A DNA stretch of 64,000 nt from positions 3,179,501 to 3,243,500 of the forward strand of contig JAURUC010000001.1 in the NCBI GenBank assembly GCA_030803735.1. Direction: 5' to 3'. Positions 43,367 to 51,232 of the stretch are shown here, piece after piece. This DNA comes from Actinopolyspora lacussalsi (GTDB taxonomy: Bacteria; Actinomycetota; Actinomycetes; Mycobacteriales; Pseudonocardiaceae). How positions within the stretch are numbered: the first letter of the stretch is position 1; each line of letters starts with the position of its first letter. The position numbers were made by a program, and so were the translations under genes. The notes beneath the pieces are model-generated. The model did not search any database. It was not told the origin of the DNA and worked only from the letters and a program-made list of their open reading frames with translations.

Positions 43367-43707
43367 ACAATGCCTCCGTGAACCGGCGCGAACGCCGGAA
43401 GTGGGCGATACGGAAAATGCGCCGTAACCGGGCTGCGAGGCTCCGTTGCCTCCGATGACGGTGAGAATACCCATAACACGTCGGAAAAGCACGGGTAACG
43501 CAACACAGGTCACACGAGCGCGGCAGCGCTGCCGGCACGAAGGGCTGCCAGTCCGAAGAGCGATCGGTCTCGAACCGTCCGGTGGCGGGAATTCGCGCGG
43601 CGAGCACGGAACGGCCGCGCACCTGACCCAGCGCACCTGACGCGGCGCGGCCCGAGGGATTCCGCCACGAGAGGTGGGCGACGAACTCCTACTAGAGTGA
43701 AAACACC
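43367..43707. other. Divergent gap glnR / lmeA
   Basis: 341 bp. Contains the GlnR-box candidate at 43473-43488 and, near the lmeA start, TACTAGAGT resembling a -10 box. No other structure recognised. Confidence 0.45.
43473..43488. promoter_or_regulatory. GlnR-box candidate
   Basis: ATAAC-ACGTCG-GAAAA matches the GlnR box GTnAC-n6-GAAAC at most key positions, 107 bp upstream of the glnR start. A lone box is weak evidence; autoregulation is possible. Confidence 0.4.
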
Positions 43708-44544
43708 GTGTCTCCCGCGGCGGATACACCAGACAGAAACGGAAACCTACCGGTGCGACGTGCCTTCCCGTTCAAGAAGCTCACGATCACGCTGGTCGTG
43801 CTGCTCGGTCTGTTCCTGGCGGCCGACTTCGGCGGCGCGGCCCTCGCCGAGTACCAGGTGTCCAAGAAACTGGGGAGGAAACTCGAGCTCGGGCGCGACC
43901 CGGGAGTCCGGATAACCGGCTTTCCGTTCCTGACCCAGGCGGTGCGGGGTGACTTCCGCGACGTGCGGTTACGCGTACCGGGTGTGGACGTCGGTCCGCT
44001 GCGCGACGTCGACGTCCGGGCGGAGCTGCATCACGCGCGGATCTCCACCCTCGGCATGTTGACCGGTGAGAACAACCGGATAGCGGTCGACGAGGTGACC
44101 GGCGAGCTCCGAATCGGCGAATCAGATCTGGACAAGGCGGTGCCGGTCGAGGACCTGCGCATCAATCCGGTGGAGACGCCCGCGGCCTCGGCGGCCGCGT
44201 CCGGCGGCGCGGGCAACGACTCCTCGACGGGTGTACGGCTGCGCGGAAAGGTCGACATCGCGGGGACGACCAACCGGGTCACCGTCACCGGCACGCTGCG
44301 GCTGGAGAACGGCAAGCTGCGGATCGTGCCGAACGAACTGGATCTGGAGAACAGCGCCGTCGGCCGGGTGGACCTGGCGGGCACCTTCGAGAAGATGATC
44401 CTGCGGCAATTCGACACCACGCTCGATCCGGGAGGACTGCCGTTCGACGTACGCCCCACGGCCGTCGAGGTGGAACGCGGCGCTCTGGTGGTCGCGGGCA
44501 GCGCCGACAACGTGGTCATCAACGGGAACGGGAGCGGTGGCTGA
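43708..44544 (+). CDS. lmeA: LmeA-like DUF2993 lipoglycan-elongation protein
   Basis: A 278-residue exported or membrane-anchored DUF2993 protein. One N-terminal hydrophobic segment (LTITLVVLLGLFLAADFGG, about 27-45) is followed by a beta-rich domain with the LGRDPGVRITGFPFLTQ motif. The mycobacterial orthologue LmeA promotes mannan elongation of lipomannan in the periplasm. GTG 43708 is preferred; no good ribosome site is present and a TAGAGT box lies nine bases upstream. The next gene overlaps by one base (TGATG). Context (glnR upstream, thiX downstream) matches mycobacteria. Confidence 0.82.
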   Translation: MSPAADTPDRNGNLPVRRAFPFKKLTITLVVLLGLFLAADFGGAALAEYQVSKKLGRKLELGRDPGVRITGFPFLTQAVRGDFRDVRLRVPGVDVGPLRDVDVRAELHHARISTLGMLTGENNRIAVDEVTGELRIGESDLDKAVPVEDLRINPVETPAASAAASGGAGNDSSTGVRLRGKVDIAGTTNRVTVTGTLRLENGKLRIVPNELDLENSAVGRVDLAGTFEKMILRQFDTTLDPGGLPFDVRPTAVEVERGALVVAGSADNVVINGNGSGG

Positions 44545-45116
44545 TGCCGCCGGAGTGGTGGGCGCTGCTGCTCTCGCTGATCGCGACGCTGGTGCTCGGC
44601 TCGGCGCTTCGCGCGCGGGAGGGTCGGATCACCACGCGGAATAACCGCCGCGGCAGTGGAGTTTCCCGGGAAGTGTTCGATCAGCTTCCCGCGGAGATCG
44701 CCGAGGTACTGCGTCGCGAGGTGACCGGTACCGGCGGCGAGGTGACCGGCGACGGGGTGACCGGCGACGGGGTGACCGGAACCGGGCGCACAACCGGTTC
44801 GGTGGCCGGCTCCGCCACACGAGACGCCACGCCCGGGAGCACCATGCCCGGGGTCACTCTGCTGCAACTGTCCACCACGTTCTGCGCCCCGTGCAGACAC
44901 GCCCGCATCCTGCTGTCGACGATGGCCGAACGGACCACGGGACTGCGCCACGTGGAGATCGACCTGACCAACCGTCCGGAGTGGTCGGCGCCGTTGGGCG
45001 TGCACACCACACCCACCACGCTCGCGCTGGACACCGACGGGCGGGAACTGTTCCGGCTCTCGGGGGTGCCGCGCCGCGAAGGGCTCACCGAGGCACTGCG
45101 CCCGTACCTTCCCTGA
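44544..45116 (+). CDS. Membrane-anchored thioredoxin-like protein (ThiX type)
   Basis: A 190-residue protein with an N-terminal membrane helix (WWALLLSLIATLVLGSAL), a linker of VTGxG repeats and a thioredoxin fold. It has the active-site FCAPCRHAR (two redox cysteines) and the cis-proline in HTTPTT. Orientation suggests a thiol-disulfide role close to the membrane; side of the membrane not certain. The linker is encoded by a 15-bp tandem repeat (about 44720-44780). Translationally coupled to lmeA. It corresponds to thiX, upstream of cysA2 in the mycobacterial order. Confidence 0.82.
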   Translation: MPPEWWALLLSLIATLVLGSALRAREGRITTRNNRRGSGVSREVFDQLPAEIAEVLRREVTGTGGEVTGDGVTGDGVTGTGRTTGSVAGSATRDATPGSTMPGVTLLQLSTTFCAPCRHARILLSTMAERTTGLRHVEIDLTNRPEWSAPLGVHTTPTTLALDTDGRELFRLSGVPRREGLTEALRPYLP

Positions 45117-45195
45117 TCGAAGTTTTCCGATCGGGTCGTTCGGATACATCCATCCCAACAGGTGAACAATCTTTCCGCTCGCCGCTCGTGACGGG

Positions 45196-45201
45196 TAATC
45201 T
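45196..45201 (+). promoter_or_regulatory. -10 box (TAATCT) of the cysteine leader transcript
   Basis: TAATCT ends seven bases before GTG 45209, placing the transcription start at or next to the leader ORF start codon. The -35 region is a poor match (TTTCCG, about 18 bp upstream). Confidence 0.6.
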
Positions 45202-45208
45202 CCGAAGT

Positions 45209-45280
45209 GTGCATGTACTGCTGACCTCCAGGCGCGCTGTGGATCTGTGCCGCGTCGGAAGCAGCCTGTGTCGCGGGTGA
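45209..45280 (+). CDS. Leader peptide of the sulfur-transfer operon (Cys-responsive type)
   Basis: A 23-residue ORF, GTG start, with the core LLTSRRAVDLCRVGSSLCRG before TGA. This is the known actinobacterial leader-peptide pattern (RRxVDLxRxxSxLC) found before sulfur-assimilation genes. In mycobacteria similar leaderless Cys-rich ORFs act as cysteine-responsive attenuators. Here Cys codons are TGC and TGT, at positions 14 and 21. It starts seven bases after TAATCT, as expected for a leaderless mRNA. The next gene (DUF4395) starts 103 bp downstream, followed by cysA2 and sseC. Confidence 0.75.
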   Translation: MHVLLTSRRAVDLCRVGSSLCRG

Positions 45281-45383
45281 CGACCCGGGCGGCGGCACCG
45301 AATGCGATCGGTTCTCACACCGACGTGGCGGCCTTACCCGTCCCGGCGGATTCGGCACCCTGTTCCACCAGCCAGGAGACACC

Positions 45384-45833
45384 ATGCCCAGTGATGACCG
45401 CCTCGATCCGCGCGGTGTCCGTTTCACGGCATGGATCACCAGCGGCATCCTCGTCCTGGGGCTGCTGACCGGGAGCTGGCGGATACTGGCCGCGCAGACC
45501 GCGCTGTTCGCGCTGTGCGCGTTCGTGGGGCTACGCGTCAATCCGTGGGGACATCTCTACCGGCAAACGGTGCGCCCTCGGCTGCCCGAGGGTGACGAGC
45601 AGTCGTACGAGGACCCCGAACCGGTTCGTTTCGCCCAGGGAATCGGATTCGCCTGCACCCTGGTGGCAACCGTCGGATACGCCGGAGAGTGGCTCCTCTT
45701 GGGGGTGACGGCGAACGCGCTGGCACTGGTCGCCGCGCTGCTCAACGCCGCCTTCGGCTACTGCCTCGGTTGCCGGTTGTATCCGTTGATCCGGAGGTTG
45801 ATTCCCGCGGGCTCGACCTCCCAAATCCGCTGA
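45384..45833 (+). CDS. DUF4395 membrane protein
   Basis: A 149-residue protein with four hydrophobic segments (e.g. WITSGILVLGLLTGSWRILA and VATVGYAGEWLLLGVTANAL) and the conserved FGYCLGCRLYPLI cysteine pair near the C-terminus. It is often found beside thioredoxin and rhodanese genes, so a redox or sulfur role is likely but unproven. ATG 45384 follows AGGAGA. First structural gene after the leader peptide. Confidence 0.83.
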   Translation: MPSDDRLDPRGVRFTAWITSGILVLGLLTGSWRILAAQTALFALCAFVGLRVNPWGHLYRQTVRPRLPEGDEQSYEDPEPVRFAQGIGFACTLVATVGYAGEWLLLGVTANALALVAALLNAAFGYCLGCRLYPLIRRLIPAGSTSQIR

Positions 45834-45870
45834 GAATTCACTTCGCCGATACGAGCAAAGGAGTCGCTCG

Positions 45871-46716
45871 ATGAGTCGTGAACAGGTCCTGGTAACCACC
45901 GACTGGGCCGAACAGAACCTGAACACCGACGGGGTCGTGTTCGCCGAGGTGGACGAGGACACCACAGCCTACGACGGTGGACACATCCGCGGCGCGGTCA
46001 AGCTCGACTGGCGCAACGAACTGCAGGACCACGTGCGGCGTGACTTCGTGGGCCGGGAGGACTTCGGCAAGCTTCTCTCCGCCAAGGGGATCTCGAACGA
46101 CGACACGGTGATCCTCTACGGCGGCAACAACAACTGGTTCGCCGCCTACGCCTACTGGTACTTCAAGCTCTACGGGCACCGCGACGTGCGGCTGCTCGAC
46201 GGCGGCCGTAAGAAGTGGGAGCTGGACGGCCGGGAACTGACCAAGGAGGTCCCGGAGCGCCCCGCCACCAACTACGTCGCGGGTGAGCCGGACAGCTCGA
46301 TCCGCGCGTTCCGCGACGAGGTCGTGGATTCGATCGGTGAGCGCAACCTGGTCGACGTGCGCTCGCCCGACGAGTTCTCCGGGAAGCTGCTCGCCCCCGC
46401 GCACCTGCCACAGGAGTCCGCGCAGCGCGGCGGTCACATCCCCTCGGCGATCAACGTGCCCTGGAGCCGCGCGGCCAACGAGGACGGCACCTTCAAGTCG
46501 GACGACGAGCTGCGCAAGGTCTACAACGAGGCCGGGCTCGACGAGTCCAGGAACACGATCGCCTACTGCAGGATCGGCGAGCGTTCCTCGCACACCTGGT
46601 TCGTGCTGCACGAGCTGCTGGGGCACCAGAACGTGAAGAACTACGACGGTTCCTGGACCGAGTACGGCTCGCTGGTCGGCGTGCCGATCGAGAACCCGAG
46701 TGAGCAGGAGGCATGA
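45871..46716 (+). CDS. Thiosulfate sulfurtransferase (CysA2-type rhodanese)
   Basis: A 281-residue two-domain rhodanese. Catalytic Cys233 sits in YCRIGERSSHTWFV, the CRxGxR loop selective for thiosulfate. The protein begins SREQVLVTTDWAEQNL as in mycobacterial CysA2. It carries a persulfide for sulfur transfer. AAAGGAG lies before ATG 45871. Its stop overlaps the sseC start by four bases (ATGA). Part of the leader-peptide-controlled operon DUF4395-cysA2-sseC. Confidence 0.9.
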   Translation: MSREQVLVTTDWAEQNLNTDGVVFAEVDEDTTAYDGGHIRGAVKLDWRNELQDHVRRDFVGREDFGKLLSAKGISNDDTVILYGGNNNWFAAYAYWYFKLYGHRDVRLLDGGRKKWELDGRELTKEVPERPATNYVAGEPDSSIRAFRDEVVDSIGERNLVDVRSPDEFSGKLLAPAHLPQESAQRGGHIPSAINVPWSRAANEDGTFKSDDELRKVYNEAGLDESRNTIAYCRIGERSSHTWFVLHELLGHQNVKNYDGSWTEYGSLVGVPIENPSEQEA

Positions 46717-47018
46717 TCGTGAGCAGTGGATGCGGAGCACCGGATCAGTCGACCGCGGGCGCGGACACCGGTGACCAGACCGTCGTGGCGGGCAAGGTGC
46801 GTTCCGGTGGTCAGCCGGTGGGCGGTGCCTTCGTCCGACTGCTGAACCCGGCGGGCGAGTTCACCGCCGAGGTCGTCTCCGCCGAGAGCGGCGATTTCCG
46901 GTTCTACGCGGCCGAGGGAACCTGGACCGTCCGTGCGCTGCACCGCGACGGCAGCGGCGAGTCCGAGGTGGTCGCGAACGGGCCGGGGCTGCACGAGGTG
47001 GAGATCGCCGTGGCGTGA
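46713..47018 (+). CDS. SseC-like DUF1416 protein
   Basis: A 101-residue protein of the DUF1416 family, a carboxypeptidase-regulatory/transthyretin-like beta fold (VVAGKVRSGGQPVGGAFVRL, then FRFYAAEGTWTVRALH). An N-terminal SSGCGAP segment holds the only cysteine. It always accompanies the CysA2-type rhodanese and is presumed to act with it in sulfur transfer. Terminator immediately downstream. Confidence 0.88.
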   Translation: MIVSSGCGAPDQSTAGADTGDQTVVAGKVRSGGQPVGGAFVRLLNPAGEFTAEVVSAESGDFRFYAAEGTWTVRALHRDGSGESEVVANGPGLHEVEIAVA

Positions 47019-47029
47019 CGCCGGAGGTC

Positions 47030-47055
47030 GGTGTCGGCGCTCCAGCGCCGACACC
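47030..47055. terminator. Bidirectional terminator sseC / methyltransferase
   Basis: Twelve-bp perfect complement (47030-47041 with 47044-47055), arm GGTGTCGGCGCT with a minimal loop, in a 53-bp convergent gap. Confidence 0.85.
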
Positions 47056-47071
47056 ACCCCCGAACTCGGTC

Positions 47072-47821
47072 TCACTCCCCGACGTGGCGGGAACGCAGCA
47101 GGGCGAACGCCCGCTCATCGCGGTCCTGTGCCGCCGGATCGGAGTCCGTGGTGTTGCCGACGGTGGTGAAGTCGAGTACCTCCCACCCCGTGCGGTCGAA
47201 CAACCTTCGCAGCCCGGCCTCCGAGAAGATCCAGAAATTCGTGGCGTCGTTGTTCGCCTCGGTCGGGTGAAGCAGATAGGCCACCGGCTGCTCGGCGAAC
47301 CGGGTCCCGTGGTCCGGGCTCAGCTGCGCGATCCGGGTGGAGACGAAGCAGAGTTCGCTGTGCCGGGCCAACGTCTCCAACACGTAGAACGGGTTCTTCA
47401 GGTGGTACAGCAGACCGAGGAACAACACGGCGCGGTAGTGCTCGGCCGGTAGCCGGAACTGGCTGTCCAGATCCACGTCGTGGATGCCCGCCTCGGAGCC
47501 CAGCCGCTCGGCGAGCAGCCGCGCGCCACGCAGTCCGTTGTAGTTGGGAGCCGAGGTGTCGACCACGTCCAGTCGGCATCCCAGCTGGGATTCCAGGAAG
47601 AAGCCCAGATCACCGTCGGCGGCGCCGATATCGGCGATCCGCTGCCCCGCCAACCGGTCGAACACGGCCCGGTTGTCCCCGGACAGCAACCCGTCCAGAT
47701 GAAGCATGTTGGCGATGGTGTCGAAGGGGTACCAGGGGAACTCCGGATCGATCTCGGACTTGCGCCCGAGTAGCCACTCCCGGTAGTTCATCGCCTTGTC
47801 CCGCAGCGTCGCGAACTCCAT
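47072..47821 (-). CDS. Class I SAM-dependent methyltransferase (CmoB/DUF1698-like)
   Basis: A 249-residue methyltransferase. The SAM motif I is AGQRIADIGAADGDLGFFLES, with the acidic motif II in CRLDVVDTSAPNY, and then YRAVLFLGLLYHLKNPFYVLE, which resembles the tRNA-wobble DUF1698/CmoB group. No C-terminal extension. The substrate is unknown. ATG 47821 follows a GGAG-containing stretch; upstream frame to 47965 is not supported. Confidence 0.8.
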   Translation of the reverse strand: MEFATLRDKAMNYREWLLGRKSEIDPEFPWYPFDTIANMLHLDGLLSGDNRAVFDRLAGQRIADIGAADGDLGFFLESQLGCRLDVVDTSAPNYNGLRGARLLAERLGSEAGIHDVDLDSQFRLPAEHYRAVLFLGLLYHLKNPFYVLETLARHSELCFVSTRIAQLSPDHGTRFAEQPVAYLLHPTEANNDATNFWIFSEAGLRRLFDRTGWEVLDFTTVGNTTDSDPAAQDRDERAFALLRSRHVGE

Positions 47822-47954
47822 GTGATACCCGTCTCCTCGGCGCCGGCCCCAGACCCGCTGAGCACCGAAACGCGGCTTGGCAACCCTCTGGTCCGAGCAG
47901 ATCATGCCTGAGACCACATCCCACTCGAGCCGGGTGGTGGTTATGCTTACGGCC

Positions 47955-48065
47955 GTGACACTCATCGACTTCCTGCACTACGGCCTGGTCACTCTGGTGG
48001 GGATCGCCGCCCTGGCGACGGTCTGGTTCGCCTTCTACGTGGTGTATCGCCTGCACAGCGACTGA
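47955..48065 (+). CDS. 36-residue single-span membrane protein
   Basis: A small ORF: TLIDFLHYGLVTLVGIAAL followed by ATVWFAFYVVYRLHSD after a GTG start. It is nearly all one transmembrane helix with charged ends. TATGCT lies seven bases before the GTG, pointing to leaderless expression. It lies between the divergent methyltransferase and the nitrobindin gene. Function unknown; a real gene is suggested by the clean helix, promoter and termination. Confidence 0.58.
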   Translation: MTLIDFLHYGLVTLVGIAALATVWFAFYVVYRLHSD

Positions 48066-48107
48066 TCCACCCACCACTGGACGGGGGAGCGGCGACGAAC
48101 GCGGCGA

Positions 48108-48130
48108 GCCTTCGAGGTAACCTCGAAGGC
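48108..48130. promoter_or_regulatory. Palindrome overlapping the nitrobindin -10 box and start
   Basis: Arms GCCTTCGAGGT (48108-48118) and ACCTCGAAGGC (48120-48130) form a perfect 11-bp inverted repeat about one central base. It covers the TAACCT -10 box (48118-48123) and ends one base before ATG 48132. Confidence 0.7.
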
Positions 48131-48131
48131 G

Positions 48132-48806
48132 ATGTCTGCCACGCCCAACCAGCCGTCCGAACAGTCCGACCCGTCCAACGGTCAACCGCAGCCCGGCAGC
48201 GGTGACGCGGCGGTGCGCGCCCAGGCCGAGCGCGCGGAGAAGACCCGCGGGCGCAACATTCCCGAGTTCGACGACCTGCCGGGAATCGGGGACACCGCGA
48301 ACCTGCGCATGGGCCCGGAGCTCAACGGCGCCTGCCTGGGGCTGCTGCCGCTGGTCGGTGTCTGGCGGGGCGAGGGCGAGGCCAACCACCCCACGCTGGA
48401 CGAGAAGTACCGCTTCCTGCAGCAGGTGACCTTCGCCCACGACGGCAGGCCGTTCCTGTACTACGAGAGCCGCGCCTGGAAGCTGGACGGCGAGGGCGGC
48501 GAGATCGTGGAGCCCGCCTTCCGCGAGCTGGGCTGGTGGCGGCCGCAGCCCGACGACAGCATCGAGCTGCTGCTGGTGCACTCCTCCGGCATCGCGGAGA
48601 TGTTCTTCGGCAACCCCCTCAACCAGACCAGCTGGCAGTTGTCCACCGACGCGGTGCTGCGCACCCCGACCTCGGAGGACGTGACCGCCACGACCAGGCT
48701 GTACGGCGTGGTGGACGGCTCGCTGGCCTACGTCGAGGAACGCGCCACCTCGGAGCACGAGCTGCAGCCCCGCCTCTCAGCCAAGCTGGAACGCGTGGTC
48801 GGCTGA
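48132..48806 (+). CDS. Nitrobindin-family heme/fatty-acid-binding beta-barrel protein
   Basis: A 224-residue protein with a disordered N-terminus of about 55 residues, then a ten-strand THAP4/nitrobindin barrel. The LVGVWRGEGEANHPTLDEKY motif opens it, and the C-terminal heme-side ATSEHELQPRLSAKLERV includes the conserved His. In mycobacteria the orthologue binds heme and reacts with NO and peroxynitrite. Leaderless start suggested by TAACCT eight bases upstream. Confidence 0.88.
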   Translation: MSATPNQPSEQSDPSNGQPQPGSGDAAVRAQAERAEKTRGRNIPEFDDLPGIGDTANLRMGPELNGACLGLLPLVGVWRGEGEANHPTLDEKYRFLQQVTFAHDGRPFLYYESRAWKLDGEGGEIVEPAFRELGWWRPQPDDSIELLLVHSSGIAEMFFGNPLNQTSWQLSTDAVLRTPTSEDVTATTRLYGVVDGSLAYVEERATSEHELQPRLSAKLERVVG

Positions 48807-49135
48807 CCTCGATCCTCGGGGCGGGTGGCGAGAACGCGGCGAACAACTCAGCCGGCCCCGTTCGGACTCGGTGTGGCCCGTTCGGCTCGGCGCTCGTTGC
48901 CGCTCCCCGGCGCGGCGAGTGCCGAGCCGACTCGCACGGGGTGAAGGACGACCGGTCCCGCAGAACGTAGCAGTTCGCCGCCCGCTCCTACGGCATGCAC
49001 GTCCGACGCCGCGAAAGACGCTTCCGGCCACAAATCGAAACCTCTCCCCGAGAGATGCGGCGCCATTCGAAAACAGTCGAAAAGGAAAACGCTCAGCATC
49101 GCACCAGAAAACTGGGAATGATGTAAATTGCGGGC
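48807..49135. other. Gap after nitrobindin
   Basis: 329 bp; the second half is A+T-richer (poly-A runs near 49075-49120) and probably carries the promoter of the next gene. No defined motif was identified. Confidence 0.4.
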
Positions 49136-49564
49136 GTGCTTTTCCTGGCTTTCCTCCTGTCGCCGCTGCTCGTGCTCGGCGTGTTCGCGGCGGTGGTGAA
49201 GCTGCTGATTTCCATCGACCAGCGAGGATCCGCCGGAATCTGGTCGTGCGCGGCCACGATTTTCATTTTCCTCGCGTCTCTGGAGTATCTTTGGGGAGCC
49301 CTGCACACGTTCACTTTCCCCGACCCCAGGGACACCTGTTCGCTCTCCCCGCGAGAAGGATCTCGCTGGGGTGGTTTGGAGCGGATCGATTACGGAATAT
49401 TCCCGCCGAGCGCGAAATGCGTGTGGGGAAGCGGAAACACCTCCGATCTGGTTCCGGGCCACGTGGCCCCACTCCTGTACGCGTTCCTGACCGCCGCGCT
49501 CGTCTGCGCGGCGGCGGCGAAGGCCGCGCGGATCGCCCGGCGAAACCGCCGAAGTCCGTCGTAG
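49136..49564 (+). CDS. Unknown membrane protein
   Basis: A 142-residue protein with three predicted membrane segments (FLAFLLSPLLVLGVFAAVVK, TIFIFLASLEYLWGAL and LLYAFLTAALVCAAAAKA). Between the second and third lies a hydrophilic loop with two cysteines (DTCSLSP and KCVWGSG) that may form an outside disulfide. No family recognised. GTG 49136 lacks a ribosome site. Convergent with pabC. Confidence 0.62.
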   Translation: MLFLAFLLSPLLVLGVFAAVVKLLISIDQRGSAGIWSCAATIFIFLASLEYLWGALHTFTFPDPRDTCSLSPREGSRWGGLERIDYGIFPPSAKCVWGSGNTSDLVPGHVAPLLYAFLTAALVCAAAAKAARIARRNRRSPS

Positions 49565-49616
49565 CGGATGACGCTCCGGTACCGCGCGGGTCACTACCGG
49601 CCCACCGAGGTCACCG

Positions 49617-50465
49617 TCAGTACTGCGACTCGTAGAGCTTGCAGATCCGCTCGTGCAGCCCCGGGTCGGTGACCACGGGTGTGCCGTCCACGGTGTGCAC
49701 CTGGGTGATCTTGCGGATGCTCGACGCCAGCCAGACACCGTCGGCGTGCCCCAACCGCTCGGCGGTGATCGGCTCCACGGCGGTCGACCAGCCGGCCTCC
49801 TCGGCGGCCCGGAACAACGCACCCTGGGTGGTCCCCCGCAGGATGCCGGAGCTCGGCGGTGGGGTCGCCAGCCTGCCGCCCTCCGCCAGCACCACGTTGG
49901 AGGTAGGTCCCTCCAGCAGCGAACCGTCGGTCGCCGTGAACACGACCTCGTCGGCGCCGCGTCGCTCCGCCTCGCGCAGGGCGGCCATGTTGACCGCGTA
50001 GGACAGCGTCTTCGCCGAGAGCAGCAACCAGGGGGCGCGCTCCATCATCCCGGGGTCGATGCCGCGCTCCAGGGTCACCACGGAAATGCCCTCGGCACGC
50101 TTGCGCATCAGCTCCGCCGACAGCGACTGCCCCGAGACGAAGGCGGTCGGGGTGCCGTCCCCGCCGTCCGGACCCCTGGTGCACACGAGTTTGATCGCGC
50201 TCTCCGGCACGCTGTCCCACGGCCACTCCGCGAGCACCGCCCGCACGGCACGGTGCCAACTCGCCCGCTCGGGCAGCGACAGCTCCATCAGTCGGGCGGA
50301 ACGCTCCAACCGGTCCAGGTGGGCCTCGATCTCCCGTGGATTACCGTCGACCGCGAGGATCGTCTCGAAGATCCCGTCACCACGCTGCACCCCGAGATCG
50401 TCGGAACGCAGCAGCGGGACCTCGGGGTCGGCCAGGGTGCCGTCCAGCAGAGCCAGCATGCGCAT
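49617..50465 (-). CDS. pabC: Aminodeoxychorismate lyase-like PLP enzyme
   Basis: A 282-residue class-IV (fold IV) PLP enzyme. Catalytic lysine in LLLSAKTLSYAVNMAALRE, cofactor phosphate region EGPTSNVVLAEGG and GILRGTTQGALF. It most likely splits 4-amino-4-deoxychorismate to p-aminobenzoate for folate. A related aminotransferase cannot be excluded. ATG 50465 has TAGGCT six bases upstream, so translation may be leaderless. Adjacent in the opposite direction are fur and ygfZ, a conserved arrangement. Confidence 0.82.
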   Translation of the reverse strand: MRMLALLDGTLADPEVPLLRSDDLGVQRGDGIFETILAVDGNPREIEAHLDRLERSARLMELSLPERASWHRAVRAVLAEWPWDSVPESAIKLVCTRGPDGGDGTPTAFVSGQSLSAELMRKRAEGISVVTLERGIDPGMMERAPWLLLSAKTLSYAVNMAALREAERRGADEVVFTATDGSLLEGPTSNVVLAEGGRLATPPPSSGILRGTTQGALFRAAEEAGWSTAVEPITAERLGHADGVWLASSIRKITQVHTVDGTPVVTDPGLHERICKLYESQY

Positions 50466-50598
50466 ACTCGCAGCCTAGAACCTACGCACCCGGGTGCCCG
50501 AGCGGGCCGCGCCGGCTCACCCGGTCGTACGATCGGGACCGAGAGTCGGCCGAAGCGCTGGAGAACGTTGCGCGGACCGTTACCCGCGGGGAGCTCGG

Positions 50599-51153
50599 AT
50601 GAGGCAGGACGACGAACGGGGCACGAACACGACACCGTCGGGCGCGGGTCCGGCGCGGAGTGCCACGAAACCCGCGCTGCGCAGCACGCTGCACCGGCGG
50701 GGCAGGCGCATGACCCCGCAACGCCAGCTGGTGCTGGACGCCGTGCGGGAACTGGCCCACGCGACCCCGGAGCAGGTGTGCCGACACGTCCAGCGCACGA
50801 CGCCGACGGTCAACATCACCACCGTCTACCGTGCCCTCGACCTGCTGGAGCAGCTCGGGCTGGTGCGGCACACCCACCTGGGACACGGGGCTCCCACATA
50901 CTCCGTGGAGGAGCACGAACACGTGCACCTGGTCTGCCACAGCTGCGGCGGGATCGACGAGGTCCCCTGCGAGTGGTTCGAAGAGCTCGGTGGGCTGCTG
51001 CGCAGCGAACGCGGCTTCGCGCTGGACGCCACCCATCTCGCGCTGTCCGGGACCTGCGCCACCTGCCTGGCCGAGGAGGCGGACCAGGACGGGAATATCG
51101 AAGCTCCGCACGGAGCTGACCCTGTCGAGAGCGACCCTGTCGAGAGCGACTGA
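50599..51153 (+). CDS. Fur-family metalloregulator
   Basis: A 184-residue Fur-type repressor. Winged helix RRMTPQRQLVLDAVRELAHA and the recognition helix TVNITTVYRALDLLEQLGLV; metal sites in EEHEHVHLVCHSCGG and CATC. A 28-residue N-terminal disordered tail and a C-terminal direct repeat (DPVESDPVESD) are extra. Which metal it senses (Fe, Zn, Mn) cannot be read reliably. ATG 50599 follows GGGGAG. ygfZ follows 79 bp later. Confidence 0.88.
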   Translation: MRQDDERGTNTTPSGAGPARSATKPALRSTLHRRGRRMTPQRQLVLDAVRELAHATPEQVCRHVQRTTPTVNITTVYRALDLLEQLGLVRHTHLGHGAPTYSVEEHEHVHLVCHSCGGIDEVPCEWFEELGGLLRSERGFALDATHLALSGTCATCLAEEADQDGNIEAPHGADPVESDPVESD

Positions 51154-51232
51154 GTCGCCACGTGAACACCGAACAGCACCCGACCGGACGGCCCCGCGAC
51201 CGAACCGCCGGGGATCCCCCGATGGGAGAAGG

